This document shows, one piece after another, positions 36,648-44,764 of a stretch of DNA of 64,000 nt (position 1 is the first letter of the stretch; the number at the start of each line of letters is the position of its first letter). The notes beneath the pieces were generated by a model. That model worked only from the letters and a program-made list of their open reading frames with translations, ran no database searches and was not told the origin of the DNA. Location: positions 1-64,000 of the forward strand of contig CALMSX010000115.1 of assembly GCA_937872515.1 (NCBI GenBank). The letters run 5' to 3'. The translations under genes and the position numbers were made by a program. Source of the DNA: an uncultured Bacteroidota bacterium. GTDB lineage: Bacteria; Bacteroidota; Bacteroidia; Chitinophagales; Saprospiraceae.

Positions 36648-36721
36648 TGATCCCGACAGGATTCGAACCTGAGACCTACTGCTTAGAAGGCAGTTGCTCT
36701 ATCCAGCTGAGCTACGAGACC
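36648..36721 (-). tRNA. tRNA-Arg (anticodon TCT)
   Basis: A complete cloverleaf on the minus strand: acceptor GGTCTCG with CGGGATC (one G-T pair), D arm, anticodon stem ACTGC/GCAGT with loop CTTCTAA giving anticodon TCT, and T arm CAGG-TTCGAAT-CCTG. The outermost T-stem pair is T-T, a small defect. CCA is not encoded (the 3' end is A then CAAG). It has a terminator immediately downstream and shares a promoter with a broken copy 126 bases upstream. Confidence 0.92.
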
Positions 36722-36840
36722 GATATTTTTTTTTCAACAGACACTTTTTGCCTGAAGGAGAATCATTTTTGTTTCGAGCCTATCTATCTGCATTCAGACG
36801 AATTTACCTGGATTCGAATCTACCTGGCTAACGCCAGTTA

Positions 36841-36900
36841 GACAGGCCTGAGACCTACTGCTTAGAAGGCAGTTGCTCTATCCAGCTGAGCTACGAGACC
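36841..36900 (-). pseudogene. Broken tRNA-Arg copy lacking the T-loop and acceptor 3' strand
   Basis: A 55-base identical copy of the 5' part of the tRNA-Arg (36847-36901 matches 36668-36722), including the complete anticodon arm. The 7-base T-loop TTCGAAT is exactly absent, so CAGG runs straight into CCTGTC; after that the sequence differs and there is no acceptor 3' strand. It cannot fold as a normal tRNA. It lies between the promoter and the intact copy, so it should be transcribed. Confidence 0.75.
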
Positions 36901-36992
36901 GTTTTATTTTGGCGAGTAATTTTGACTTCAATCCTGAAGTAAGCTATTGCCATTTTTACTCGTTGGCAGGCCCTCTTTTGAACTTGCGGATG

Positions 36993-37022
36993 CAAAAGTA
37001 AGAAAAAAGGCAGATATGTCAA
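36993..37022 (-). promoter_or_regulatory. Promoter of the tRNA-Arg unit
   Basis: On the minus strand TTG (37022-37020), a 19-base spacer and TACTTTTG (37000-36993): an ideal Bacteroidota promoter. It is about 92 bases before the broken tRNA copy. The leader contains nested inverted repeats: CGAGTAA/TTACTCG at 36913-36919 and 36956-36962, with ACTTCA/TGAAGT inside. Confidence 0.65.
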
Positions 37023-37148
37023 AAATTATGGAAATTTCTGTGGAAAAAAGGAATAATATTAATCATATTAGTTAAAATTATATTTCATTAGTAGCTGTTT
37101 AACAGATTTATATATGTTGTAATTTATTTTAATGTGTGGATAATTTTA

Positions 37149-37179
37149 TTGTTTTGGAATTTGTCAGACTTTATTTTTG
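37149..37179 (+). promoter_or_regulatory. Promoter of the metalloprotease gene
   Basis: TTG at 37149-37151, a 20-base spacer and TATTTTTG at 37172-37179 fit the Bacteroidota consensus. It lies 48 bases before the ATG. Confidence 0.6.
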
Positions 37180-37227
37180 CCATGATTTTTTTTGTACCTT
37201 GTGCCTTTAAACCAATTTTTGAGCATA

Positions 37228-40200
37228 ATGAAAAGATTCTTTTTCTGGTTGATTTGTCTCACTTATTTTACACCCGCATTCAGCCAACTTACACAGTCAG
37301 AAACCCCCACTTTTTTTGTTCGCCTGGACCAGGTATCCGCTAAATTGGCGACAAGATCACCCATTCAAACCATCACTTTAGGCTCGGATCCTTGGATGGA
37401 ATTTGAGGTTGTTCCCAATAATGTCCTCTCTGAAGATGTTAAAAAAGAAAACCCCGGTCTTGCCACCTATGATGTGGTCAGCAAAGGGGAACTCATCGGT
37501 GCCTTCACCTATTTTCCGGGAGGATTGTGGGCAAGCTACACCAGGGATGGGAAAACGGTAACCATCGCGCCTGATTTTAACCAGGGCTTGGGCTACCACA
37601 AGGTTGAATTTGGTAAAAAGACGGTGCCCATGGGATTCTGCAAAACCGATCATGATGGTGAAACCTACGACTTAGCAGACCTCAACAGGGTGGTGAAAAG
37701 TAAAAGAGGCGACCTTGTCACCAAACAAGAATACCGCATGGCCATTGTTGCCACCGGTGAATTTTATGCTAAAAATGGCAATTCAGCCGCTGCTGCCAAC
37801 GCCGCGATCACAGCCTCTGTCAATGGTATCAGCGCTATTTACAACAAACAATACAGCATTACCTTTAGATTGACCGGAGCTTTTGCCTTTAACAATGCAG
37901 CTACCGATCCTTTTATTCCTGATACCCAAATGGGAGCAATGGGCAGAACCCAACAAGCGGGCATTGAAGTACCCAAAAGATTTAATAGCAATTTATTTGA
38001 TATCGGTCACGTCTTGCACAACCACGAAGATGGCGATGGCTGGAGCAATGGTGGCTTGGCCCAACTGAAATCAGTGTGCGATAATTTCACCTCCGGAGGC
38101 CAACTCAATAAAGCCAGTGCATGGAGTGGGGCTTATGGCAATACAGGGTACGGCTGGCTTTCTCTCTTTGCCCATGAAGTAGGTCACCAGTTTGGTATGC
38201 AGCATACCTTTAACGGGACCGGCGACTCCTGTACGGATGCGATAAGTGAAGAAACAGCTGTAGAAATAGGCAGTGGTACAACCATCATGTCATACAACGG
38301 CCTATGTCAAACCAACAACAACGTACCTTCCAATGGAGAAGCGGATAACTACTTTCACTATGTAAGTACTTTGGAAATGTTGTTTTATCTATTGGATGAG
38401 GTCCCAACCTGTCCGGTAACAACAACCTCCGCCAACCACAGTCCGGATACCGAAGCCAATCCTTGTGGCGCAATCTATGAGATGCCCAAAAATACGCCCT
38501 TTTACCTCAAAGGAAATGGTACAGATGATGACGGTGATGTGATCTACTATGCCTGGGAACAGTTTGATGAAGACGGCGCCGGCAGCCCTACCCAGGGAAA
38601 CATCGGAGCAGCTGCAGGGGCAAAAAGAACTACACCCTTGTTTAAAAACTTCCCACCCTCTACTTCTAATGAAAGGTATTTCCCTGACATCGTTACGGTA
38701 GCAGGAGGCAACAATTCTGATCCCTTCCAGGCCCTTCCTACCATTGACCGAAGCATTAATTTTGGTTTTTCCGTAAGGGACAACAAGGAAACCGGTGGTG
38801 GCATTTCTTATGAAGACATCGAGCTTCAAGTGGCAACTACTGGTCCACTGACCGTAACCTATCCCAATACCAATGAAAACCTAACAGCAGGACAAAACAT
38901 TACGGTTACCTGGGCTACCAATGGCTCTGATGCCCTATGCAACAATGCCTCCATCTATCTTTCTACCGATGGCGGTTTAACATTTCCGGTGCCTCTGGCC
39001 ACTGACATTCCCTACAGCGCAGGCACAGCCAACTTATCCATACCCGGCTTTGTCAACAACTCAACCACTGCCAGAATTAAGGTGGGATGTACAGACTATG
39101 ATTGTTTTCAGTTTTATGACATTTCCAATACCAATTTCAGGATCCAAAGCGCCTGCTCTGCACCCCAAAGCATCATTTGTCCCAATGATGATTTGAGTTA
39201 TGACAAAGGAGACCCCGCCCTCGACCTGGCACTATCCAATTTTGTGGGAAGTCGCGTAACCACTTTTTCAAAAAGAATTACAACATCAAGTCCGTCCGGT
39301 CCAAGCCCTATTTATAATACTTCAGGTGTTGGCTGTATCAACAAAGGCAATACCCTTTACAACTCTACGATTTTTTCGGTGTCAGAATCGGGCATTTATA
39401 CCTTTAATGTTGAATACGACTTCAACGATGGGTTTGGTTTTGTTACCATAGTCAACAATGCTACTTACAATGAAAACAGTCCTTGTAATGCTTTCATCTC
39501 TTCTTCAGGCACCGATGCCGGCCCTCAGGGAGTTTCTGCCAGCACTGTGTTTTCTGCCAACCTGGAGGAATGTACCAAGTACAGGATGCTTTTTTTTAAC
39601 TATGGCACCAAACCCATAAACACCCGTGTACCTTCTTTCTCTGGCCCCGGCATTGTCATGGAAGAACCCACCACGCCGAATGCTGATTTTGGCATCACCT
39701 ATATGGCAGTGCGCAATTCCAACAACATCATAGCCCTTGTCTCCTCTGCTGCAGATTTTAGAGCATTGGGCCCGGGTACCTATACCATCTATGGGGTTAC
39801 ATTCAAAAGTGCAGGCACAACGCCTCCTAATATCACAGACTTACAAAATTATGTAGGCCAGAAGTTTAATGAGTTTTACATCCAGGGAGATTGTTTCTTG
39901 CCTAGTTTTAATAGTTTTCAGTTGGAAATCAAAGGATCCTGCTCTCTTGAGTCCGCTATCCTTGGACAACAAACACCCTGCAACCCACTGGATAACTCTT
40001 TCACGCAGGAAATTGTCCTTACCTATTCCACAGCTGCTGGCGACAGTATTGTGATTGGCAATAATGTATATGCCATTACAAGCAGTCCGCAGACCATCCT
40101 GTTTACAGGCAATGCCAATGGATCTACCACCTTTTTAGACGCCTATTTCCGGGAAGAGGCCAATTGCCGATACACCGTCAACATCACCCATCCGGAAAAT

Positions 40201-43002
40201 TGCTGTCCATTTGAAATTGGAGTGGATGACATTGAAAGGGGTTGCGAAGGCCAGCCACTAACGGTCGAAGCCAATGACGGCTTGGGTACCTATGAGTGGA
40301 AGGCTGCCAATGGTACCGTAATTGGATCAAATTCAGCTGTGACGCTTAACACGGAGGGCACTTATACGGTAAAAGTGACCAGTCCCACAGGTTGCGTCAA
40401 GACCAAAGAATTTCAAGCCATCTTTGAACCTACACCAACAGTAACCTTGCCAGCAGACCTCACCATTTGTGATGGCGTTGATTATCTGCTGATCGCCAAT
40501 ACCACAGCTTCATTCCTGGAATGGTACAAAGACGGAGTATTGATCCAATCAGGACCTCAAAAAAACATAACCCTGGATACTGCCGGAGTCTTTTCTGTTA
40601 AAGCAGGAAATTCTGCCGCTTGTCAGGTCACCGACGAAATAAACATTGCGGTCAACCCATCTCCCCAACCCAATTTGGGCAATGACAAAAATATTTGTGA
40701 AGGCCAATCTACAACCTTAAGCATAAATGATAACGGCAATATTACCTGGTTTTTAGACAATGTAGCCATTCCCAATCAAACAGGAAAGACCATTAATGTA
40801 AGCACCGATGGAGTTTACAAAGTAGTTGTTATGTTTCCCAATGGCTGCACCAACGAAGATATTGTAAACGTAAATGTATTTGCGCTTCCTACAGTGGATG
40901 CAGGAGGTAATCTTACTTTTTGTGAAGGCAAAGATGTCACCATCAATGCCACCTCTTCAAGCCAGATTTTTGAATGGTTCAAAGACGGCGTGCCTTACTC
41001 GGCCATTGATCTTTCTTTTGTGACCAACCAGCCAGGCAAGTATAAAATTGTTGCTTCCAATGACATCGGTTGTAAGGTGGCTGACTCATTGATCGTCACC
41101 AGAAACCTATTGCCTGTGGTCAATTTGGGAACCGACAAAACAGGATGTATCAACAGTGATGTTCCTTTAACTGGCCCAACAGGCAATAATTACCAATACC
41201 AGTGGTTTTTTAATGGCACTGCCATCACGGGTGGGCAAAGCATTGATGTCAGCAATCCTGGTACCTACTCACTCCAGGTTACTGATGCCAACAACTGTTC
41301 AAATATTGATTTTATAAACGTTGATTTCAAACCAGGGCCAAGCGTTTTATTGAGCGATGTCAACATTGAAATTTGCGATGGGGAAACGTATAATCTGGAG
41401 GCTACTACAACAGCAACAAAAATTGAATGGCTGCGCAATGGTCAGGTTATAGCAGGACAGACTGGCAAAATACTTGCCGTTACCCAGGCGGGTACCTACA
41501 CCATCAAGGCCACCGGCAGTGTTGGGGGTGGAAGTGAATGTACGGTTGAAGAAGTTGCAACTGCCATCGTCAATCCGGTACTTGCAGTCAACATCAGAGA
41601 TACGACCGCTTGCGAAGGCACACCGATCACCATTACGTCAAATGTTACAGCCTTCAAATACACCTGGAAATTGGGCAATGCAGTGGTGGCCAATACAAAA
41701 TCTTACAGTCCAACTACTGCAGGCACCTATACACTTGAGGTAGAAACCCAGAAAGGATGCAAATCTTCAGACAATGCAATCGTTACCTTCAGTGCCAGAC
41801 CCAGTGTATTGATACCCGCAACCGGTGAATATTGCAAAGGCCAATCACTCAACATAACCGGTCAGAGCAATGGTAATACCTTCCGTTGGTTGCAAAACAA
41901 CCAGGCCATTGCAGGAGCCACTTCTCTTACCTATGTCATAAACAAAGCAGGTACTTACGTGCTGGAGGCCACCTTCAATGGGGCATGTCCACGAACGGAT
42001 ACCATTGTGGTGACTGAAAGAGCCTTGCCCGTTGTGGGCCTGGGGGCAGACAAAACCCTTTGTCCCAATGACTCCATTGTACTGGATGCAGGCAATGCCG
42101 GTTCTACCTACGATTGGTCAAATGGGGCAGAAAGCCAAAAAATAACCATTAAAAACAATGGAATTGCCGGCACTACTACCCTCAACCTCATTGTGACCAA
42201 TACTTTTGGTTGTACGGCAAAAGATACCATTGCTATTACCAACAGGCCGGTGGTGAATGTCAACCTGGCTGCTTCTGCTCCCGGCATATGCGGAGGAGAC
42301 AGCGTAACCCTTACCGCCACAGGAGGCCTTACCTACACATGGGAAGGACCACAGGGCAGTTTTGATTTAAAAAGTCCGGATAAAATAATCGTATTTCCAT
42401 CTTCAACCGCCACCTATAAGGTCATTGCAGGTGATGATTGTCCTGGAAACAGAGATACAGCCTCCCGGGAAATCAAATTATTCCCATTGCCCGCTGTTAG
42501 TGCAGGAGGTGATACTTGTGTAATCTTAGGCAGAACCATCAAGTTAAAAGCTACCGGCGGTGCCTTCTATACCTGGGAAGCCGATGCAACCATTGTAAGT
42601 GGTGCCAACACCTCTTCACCTGTGGTGCAGCCGGAAGAACCCACTACCTATGTTGTTTCCATCAAAGATGTGAATGGCTGTATTCAAACCGATTCGGTAA
42701 GTGTATGTATCATTGAAGATCCACTCAGCCTTCTCAAACCGGTAGATGCCATTACACCCAATGCAGATGGATTCAATGACAATCTTGAGTTTATTGGCCT
42801 GGAGGCTTTTCCAGACAATAGCCTGATCATTTACAACCGATGGGGTAGTATTGTGTACGAAAAACTCCGGTACCAAACAGATGGCGAAAGATTTGACGGC
42901 ACCAGAAATGGGGAAGAACTGCCACCGGATACGTATTACTATGTGCTCAAATTTGAAGACCTTGTATTCAAATCGGCTTTGACCATCGTAAGAGAAAAAT
43001 AA
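37228..43002 (+). CDS. Secreted M12-like zinc metalloprotease with Ig-like repeats and T9SS type B sorting domain
   Basis: A 1924-residue protein. I use the ATG at 37228, which starts a good signal peptide (KRFFFWLICLTYFTPAFSQ). After a propeptide, the reprolysin-type zinc site HEVGHQFGMQH begins at residue 316, with the Glu base and three His ligands. Residues about 340-1000 hold further beta domains. About eight Ig-like or PKD-like repeats of roughly 80 residues follow (CEGQ...TWFLDN...GVYKVVV). The last 85 residues, from AITPNADGFNDNLEF to the end, form the gliding-motility-associated type B (CHU_C) domain used by T9SS. It is expected to be a large surface protease or adhesin. A PorP/SprF-like gene follows, the usual partner for type B cargo. 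Confidence 0.9.
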   Translation: MKRFFFWLICLTYFTPAFSQLTQSETPTFFVRLDQVSAKLATRSPIQTITLGSDPWMEFEVVPNNVLSEDVKKENPGLATYDVVSKGELIGAFTYFPGGLWASYTRDGKTVTIAPDFNQGLGYHKVEFGKKTVPMGFCKTDHDGETYDLADLNRVVKSKRGDLVTKQEYRMAIVATGEFYAKNGNSAAAANAAITASVNGISAIYNKQYSITFRLTGAFAFNNAATDPFIPDTQMGAMGRTQQAGIEVPKRFNSNLFDIGHVLHNHEDGDGWSNGGLAQLKSVCDNFTSGGQLNKASAWSGAYGNTGYGWLSLFAHEVGHQFGMQHTFNGTGDSCTDAISEETAVEIGSGTTIMSYNGLCQTNNNVPSNGEADNYFHYVSTLEMLFYLLDEVPTCPVTTTSANHSPDTEANPCGAIYEMPKNTPFYLKGNGTDDDGDVIYYAWEQFDEDGAGSPTQGNIGAAAGAKRTTPLFKNFPPSTSNERYFPDIVTVAGGNNSDPFQALPTIDRSINFGFSVRDNKETGGGISYEDIELQVATTGPLTVTYPNTNENLTAGQNITVTWATNGSDALCNNASIYLSTDGGLTFPVPLATDIPYSAGTANLSIPGFVNNSTTARIKVGCTDYDCFQFYDISNTNFRIQSACSAPQSIICPNDDLSYDKGDPALDLALSNFVGSRVTTFSKRITTSSPSGPSPIYNTSGVGCINKGNTLYNSTIFSVSESGIYTFNVEYDFNDGFGFVTIVNNATYNENSPCNAFISSSGTDAGPQGVSASTVFSANLEECTKYRMLFFNYGTKPINTRVPSFSGPGIVMEEPTTPNADFGITYMAVRNSNNIIALVSSAADFRALGPGTYTIYGVTFKSAGTTPPNITDLQNYVGQKFNEFYIQGDCFLPSFNSFQLEIKGSCSLESAILGQQTPCNPLDNSFTQEIVLTYSTAAGDSIVIGNNVYAITSSPQTILFTGNANGSTTFLDAYFREEANCRYTVNITHPENCCPFEIGVDDIERGCEGQPLTVEANDGLGTYEWKAANGTVIGSNSAVTLNTEGTYTVKVTSPTGCVKTKEFQAIFEPTPTVTLPADLTICDGVDYLLIANTTASFLEWYKDGVLIQSGPQKNITLDTAGVFSVKAGNSAACQVTDEINIAVNPSPQPNLGNDKNICEGQSTTLSINDNGNITWFLDNVAIPNQTGKTINVSTDGVYKVVVMFPNGCTNEDIVNVNVFALPTVDAGGNLTFCEGKDVTINATSSSQIFEWFKDGVPYSAIDLSFVTNQPGKYKIVASNDIGCKVADSLIVTRNLLPVVNLGTDKTGCINSDVPLTGPTGNNYQYQWFFNGTAITGGQSIDVSNPGTYSLQVTDANNCSNIDFINVDFKPGPSVLLSDVNIEICDGETYNLEATTTATKIEWLRNGQVIAGQTGKILAVTQAGTYTIKATGSVGGGSECTVEEVATAIVNPVLAVNIRDTTACEGTPITITSNVTAFKYTWKLGNAVVANTKSYSPTTAGTYTLEVETQKGCKSSDNAIVTFSARPSVLIPATGEYCKGQSLNITGQSNGNTFRWLQNNQAIAGATSLTYVINKAGTYVLEATFNGACPRTDTIVVTERALPVVGLGADKTLCPNDSIVLDAGNAGSTYDWSNGAESQKITIKNNGIAGTTTLNLIVTNTFGCTAKDTIAITNRPVVNVNLAASAPGICGGDSVTLTATGGLTYTWEGPQGSFDLKSPDKIIVFPSSTATYKVIAGDDCPGNRDTASREIKLFPLPAVSAGGDTCVILGRTIKLKATGGAFYTWEADATIVSGANTSSPVVQPEEPTTYVVSIKDVNGCIQTDSVSVCIIEDPLSLLKPVDAITPNADGFNDNLEFIGLEAFPDNSLIIYNRWGSIVYEKLRYQTDGERFDGTRNGEELPPDTYYYVLKFEDLVFKSALTIVREK

Positions 43003-43027
43003 TATTTGAATCGATCAATTGAAAGAA

Positions 43028-43954
43028 ATGAAATCCATACAAATCTTAATCCTGATAAATATTTGCTGTTTTTCAGCCCTGCAAGCCCAACAACTACCTT
43101 ACTTATCGCAGCTGGGTGAAGCAAGAACATTTTGGAATCCGGCTGCTACCGCAACAGGCACCAACATGAACATCGATGTTTTTGTGAGGCAACAGTGGCT
43201 GGGCTTCAAAGGAGCTCCCACTACCGGCTTCCTCAACTATCAAATGCCCTTTGTGGATTATAACATGAGTGCCGGTGGTGCTTTGGTCTTTGACAAAACG
43301 GGACCCGTCAGCAAAATCGGACTGCAATTAAATTATGCCTACAAACTGATCGATGCCCTGGGCGATGACAGTCAGTTGTCTTTAGGCATCACGGCGGGTG
43401 GTCAAAGTTATAGCTACAATACCACCAATGCCATCGTCAATCAAACAGATGATCCCTCTTTGGGAAAATCGGGCAGTTCCGGCATTTTCCCATCAGTGGG
43501 TGCAGGATTTTATTACATCTCTGACAACAGAGCTTACAGAGCCGACAACACTTTTTTTATAGGCTTTTCTTATCTACAGGCTTATGAGGCCAATGTACTC
43601 ATCAATAACCTCAACCAAAAAAGATATGCCCACATGGTCCTCGATTTTGGTACCAGATTGTATAGCACTTCCGGTTTTTTTGAGCCCAGTTTTTCTTTAA
43701 ATTATGTCAATCCCGAATTGATCAATTTGTTGGTTGGAGCCAAATATGAAATGAGAGATCGTTTTTGGGCCGGGCTGGGTTACAGTACGGTAAATGACAT
43801 CAATCTGCAGGGAGGTGTGATTTTTAATGACTTTGGAAACAGAGATGCCAAATTAAGATTGGGTGTCCTTGCCAATATGGGTATAACTTCTGCTATTCAG
43901 GACTTTGGTCCGGGCTTCGAACTCTTTGTCAGGTACGAGTTTGATATGGATTGA
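43028..43954 (+). CDS. PorP/SprF-like type IX secretion outer-membrane protein
   Basis: A 308-residue protein starting at the ATG 43028, with a TTG three codons earlier. The signal peptide ends at LQAQQ. The family pattern is clear: LPYLSQLGEARTFWNPAATA, then RQQWLGFKGAPTTGFLNYQMP, with later beta strands of a barrel. SprF-type proteins help export T9SS cargo with type B sorting domains and are often encoded right after the cargo. Here the gap to the metalloprotease is 25 bases, so they are probably co-transcribed. Confidence 0.88.
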   Translation: MKSIQILILINICCFSALQAQQLPYLSQLGEARTFWNPAATATGTNMNIDVFVRQQWLGFKGAPTTGFLNYQMPFVDYNMSAGGALVFDKTGPVSKIGLQLNYAYKLIDALGDDSQLSLGITAGGQSYSYNTTNAIVNQTDDPSLGKSGSSGIFPSVGAGFYYISDNRAYRADNTFFIGFSYLQAYEANVLINNLNQKRYAHMVLDFGTRLYSTSGFFEPSFSLNYVNPELINLLVGAKYEMRDRFWAGLGYSTVNDINLQGGVIFNDFGNRDAKLRLGVLANMGITSAIQDFGPGFELFVRYEFDMD

Positions 43955-43971
43955 TGGCTTAACAACTTTTT

Positions 43972-44751
43972 ATGTACGATTTTCACGAAAACAAATCCCG
44001 TTACTTTGAAATCCAACGATGGGTAACGGCGCAATACATCATTCCTTTTTTAGAACTGCCAGCCCAAGCCTCCCTGCGTGTGCTGGAGGTGGGCTGTGGC
44101 GAGGCAGGAGTCCTCAAAGCCTTTGTTGACCAGGGTCACACGGGCATGGGCATTGAACTTTCATCTACCAGGGTAGAGATGGCCAATTCGTTTTTATCCG
44201 ATGATGTCAAACAGGGGAAGGTTGAGATAGTAAATGCCAATATCTATGACATCGACCCAGCCTCGGATCCAAAATTTCAGTTCGATCTCATCGTTCTTAA
44301 AGATGTCATCGAACACATCCCGGACCAGGCTAGATTTATGGCCAAACTAAAACAATTTTTAAAACCCGGGGGCAAGGTGTTTTTTGCGTATCCCCCCTGG
44401 TGGATGCCCTTCGGTGGACACCAACAAATTTGTAAAAGTAAGCTGTTATCCAAATTGCCCTGGTTTCACCTCTTACCCATGGGCCTTTATGTTGCCTTTT
44501 TAAGAATGATGGGAGAAGGGGAACCCACCATCAAGGAATTGCGGGAAATAAAGGAAACAGGCATTATTTCAGAACAAATTCATGCCATTATCCGCAATTT
44601 GAATTATCAGGTAATCAAAGAGACTTTTTGGTTGATCAATCCCATATACGTGCGCAAGTTTAATTTTAAGCCTCTAAAAGCAAAAGTGGCCATTCCGTAT
44701 CTGCGCAATATTTATTGCACGGCCCATTACATCAGTTTTGGCCTAAAGTAG
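43972..44751 (+). CDS. Class I SAM-dependent methyltransferase
   Basis: A 259-residue methyltransferase with motif I VLEVGCGEAGVLKAF, acidic loop GMGIELSSTR and the UbiE-like LIVLKDVIEHIPDQ. After the methyltransferase core, a C-terminal extension with hydrophobic stretches may bind a lipid or glycan substrate. It is 17 bases after the PorP/SprF gene, so they may share a transcript, though no functional link is evident. Confidence 0.8.
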   Translation: MYDFHENKSRYFEIQRWVTAQYIIPFLELPAQASLRVLEVGCGEAGVLKAFVDQGHTGMGIELSSTRVEMANSFLSDDVKQGKVEIVNANIYDIDPASDPKFQFDLIVLKDVIEHIPDQARFMAKLKQFLKPGGKVFFAYPPWWMPFGGHQQICKSKLLSKLPWFHLLPMGLYVAFLRMMGEGEPTIKELREIKETGIISEQIHAIIRNLNYQVIKETFWLINPIYVRKFNFKPLKAKVAIPYLRNIYCTAHYISFGLK

Positions 44752-44764
44752 ATTTGTTAGTTTT

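Noticed and set aside
36798..36830. Tandem copies of CCAGGTARATTCG read on the minus strand
   Set aside because: Only two copies, too short for a CRISPR or satellite array. I treat it as part of the scrambled tail of the broken tRNA.
36841..36900. Second tRNA-Arg as a functional tRNA
   Set aside because: The T-loop is deleted and no acceptor 3' strand can be found, so it cannot form a normal tRNA. Reported as a pseudogene.
30600..37000. CRISPR array or prophage in the AT-rich stretch
   Set aside because: No direct repeats with regular spacers, no integrase, and no structural phage genes are present.
40200..42700. Regular internal repeats of about 240 bases
   Set aside because: These are the repeated Ig-like domains of the metalloprotease, diverged at DNA level, and not a DNA repeat family.
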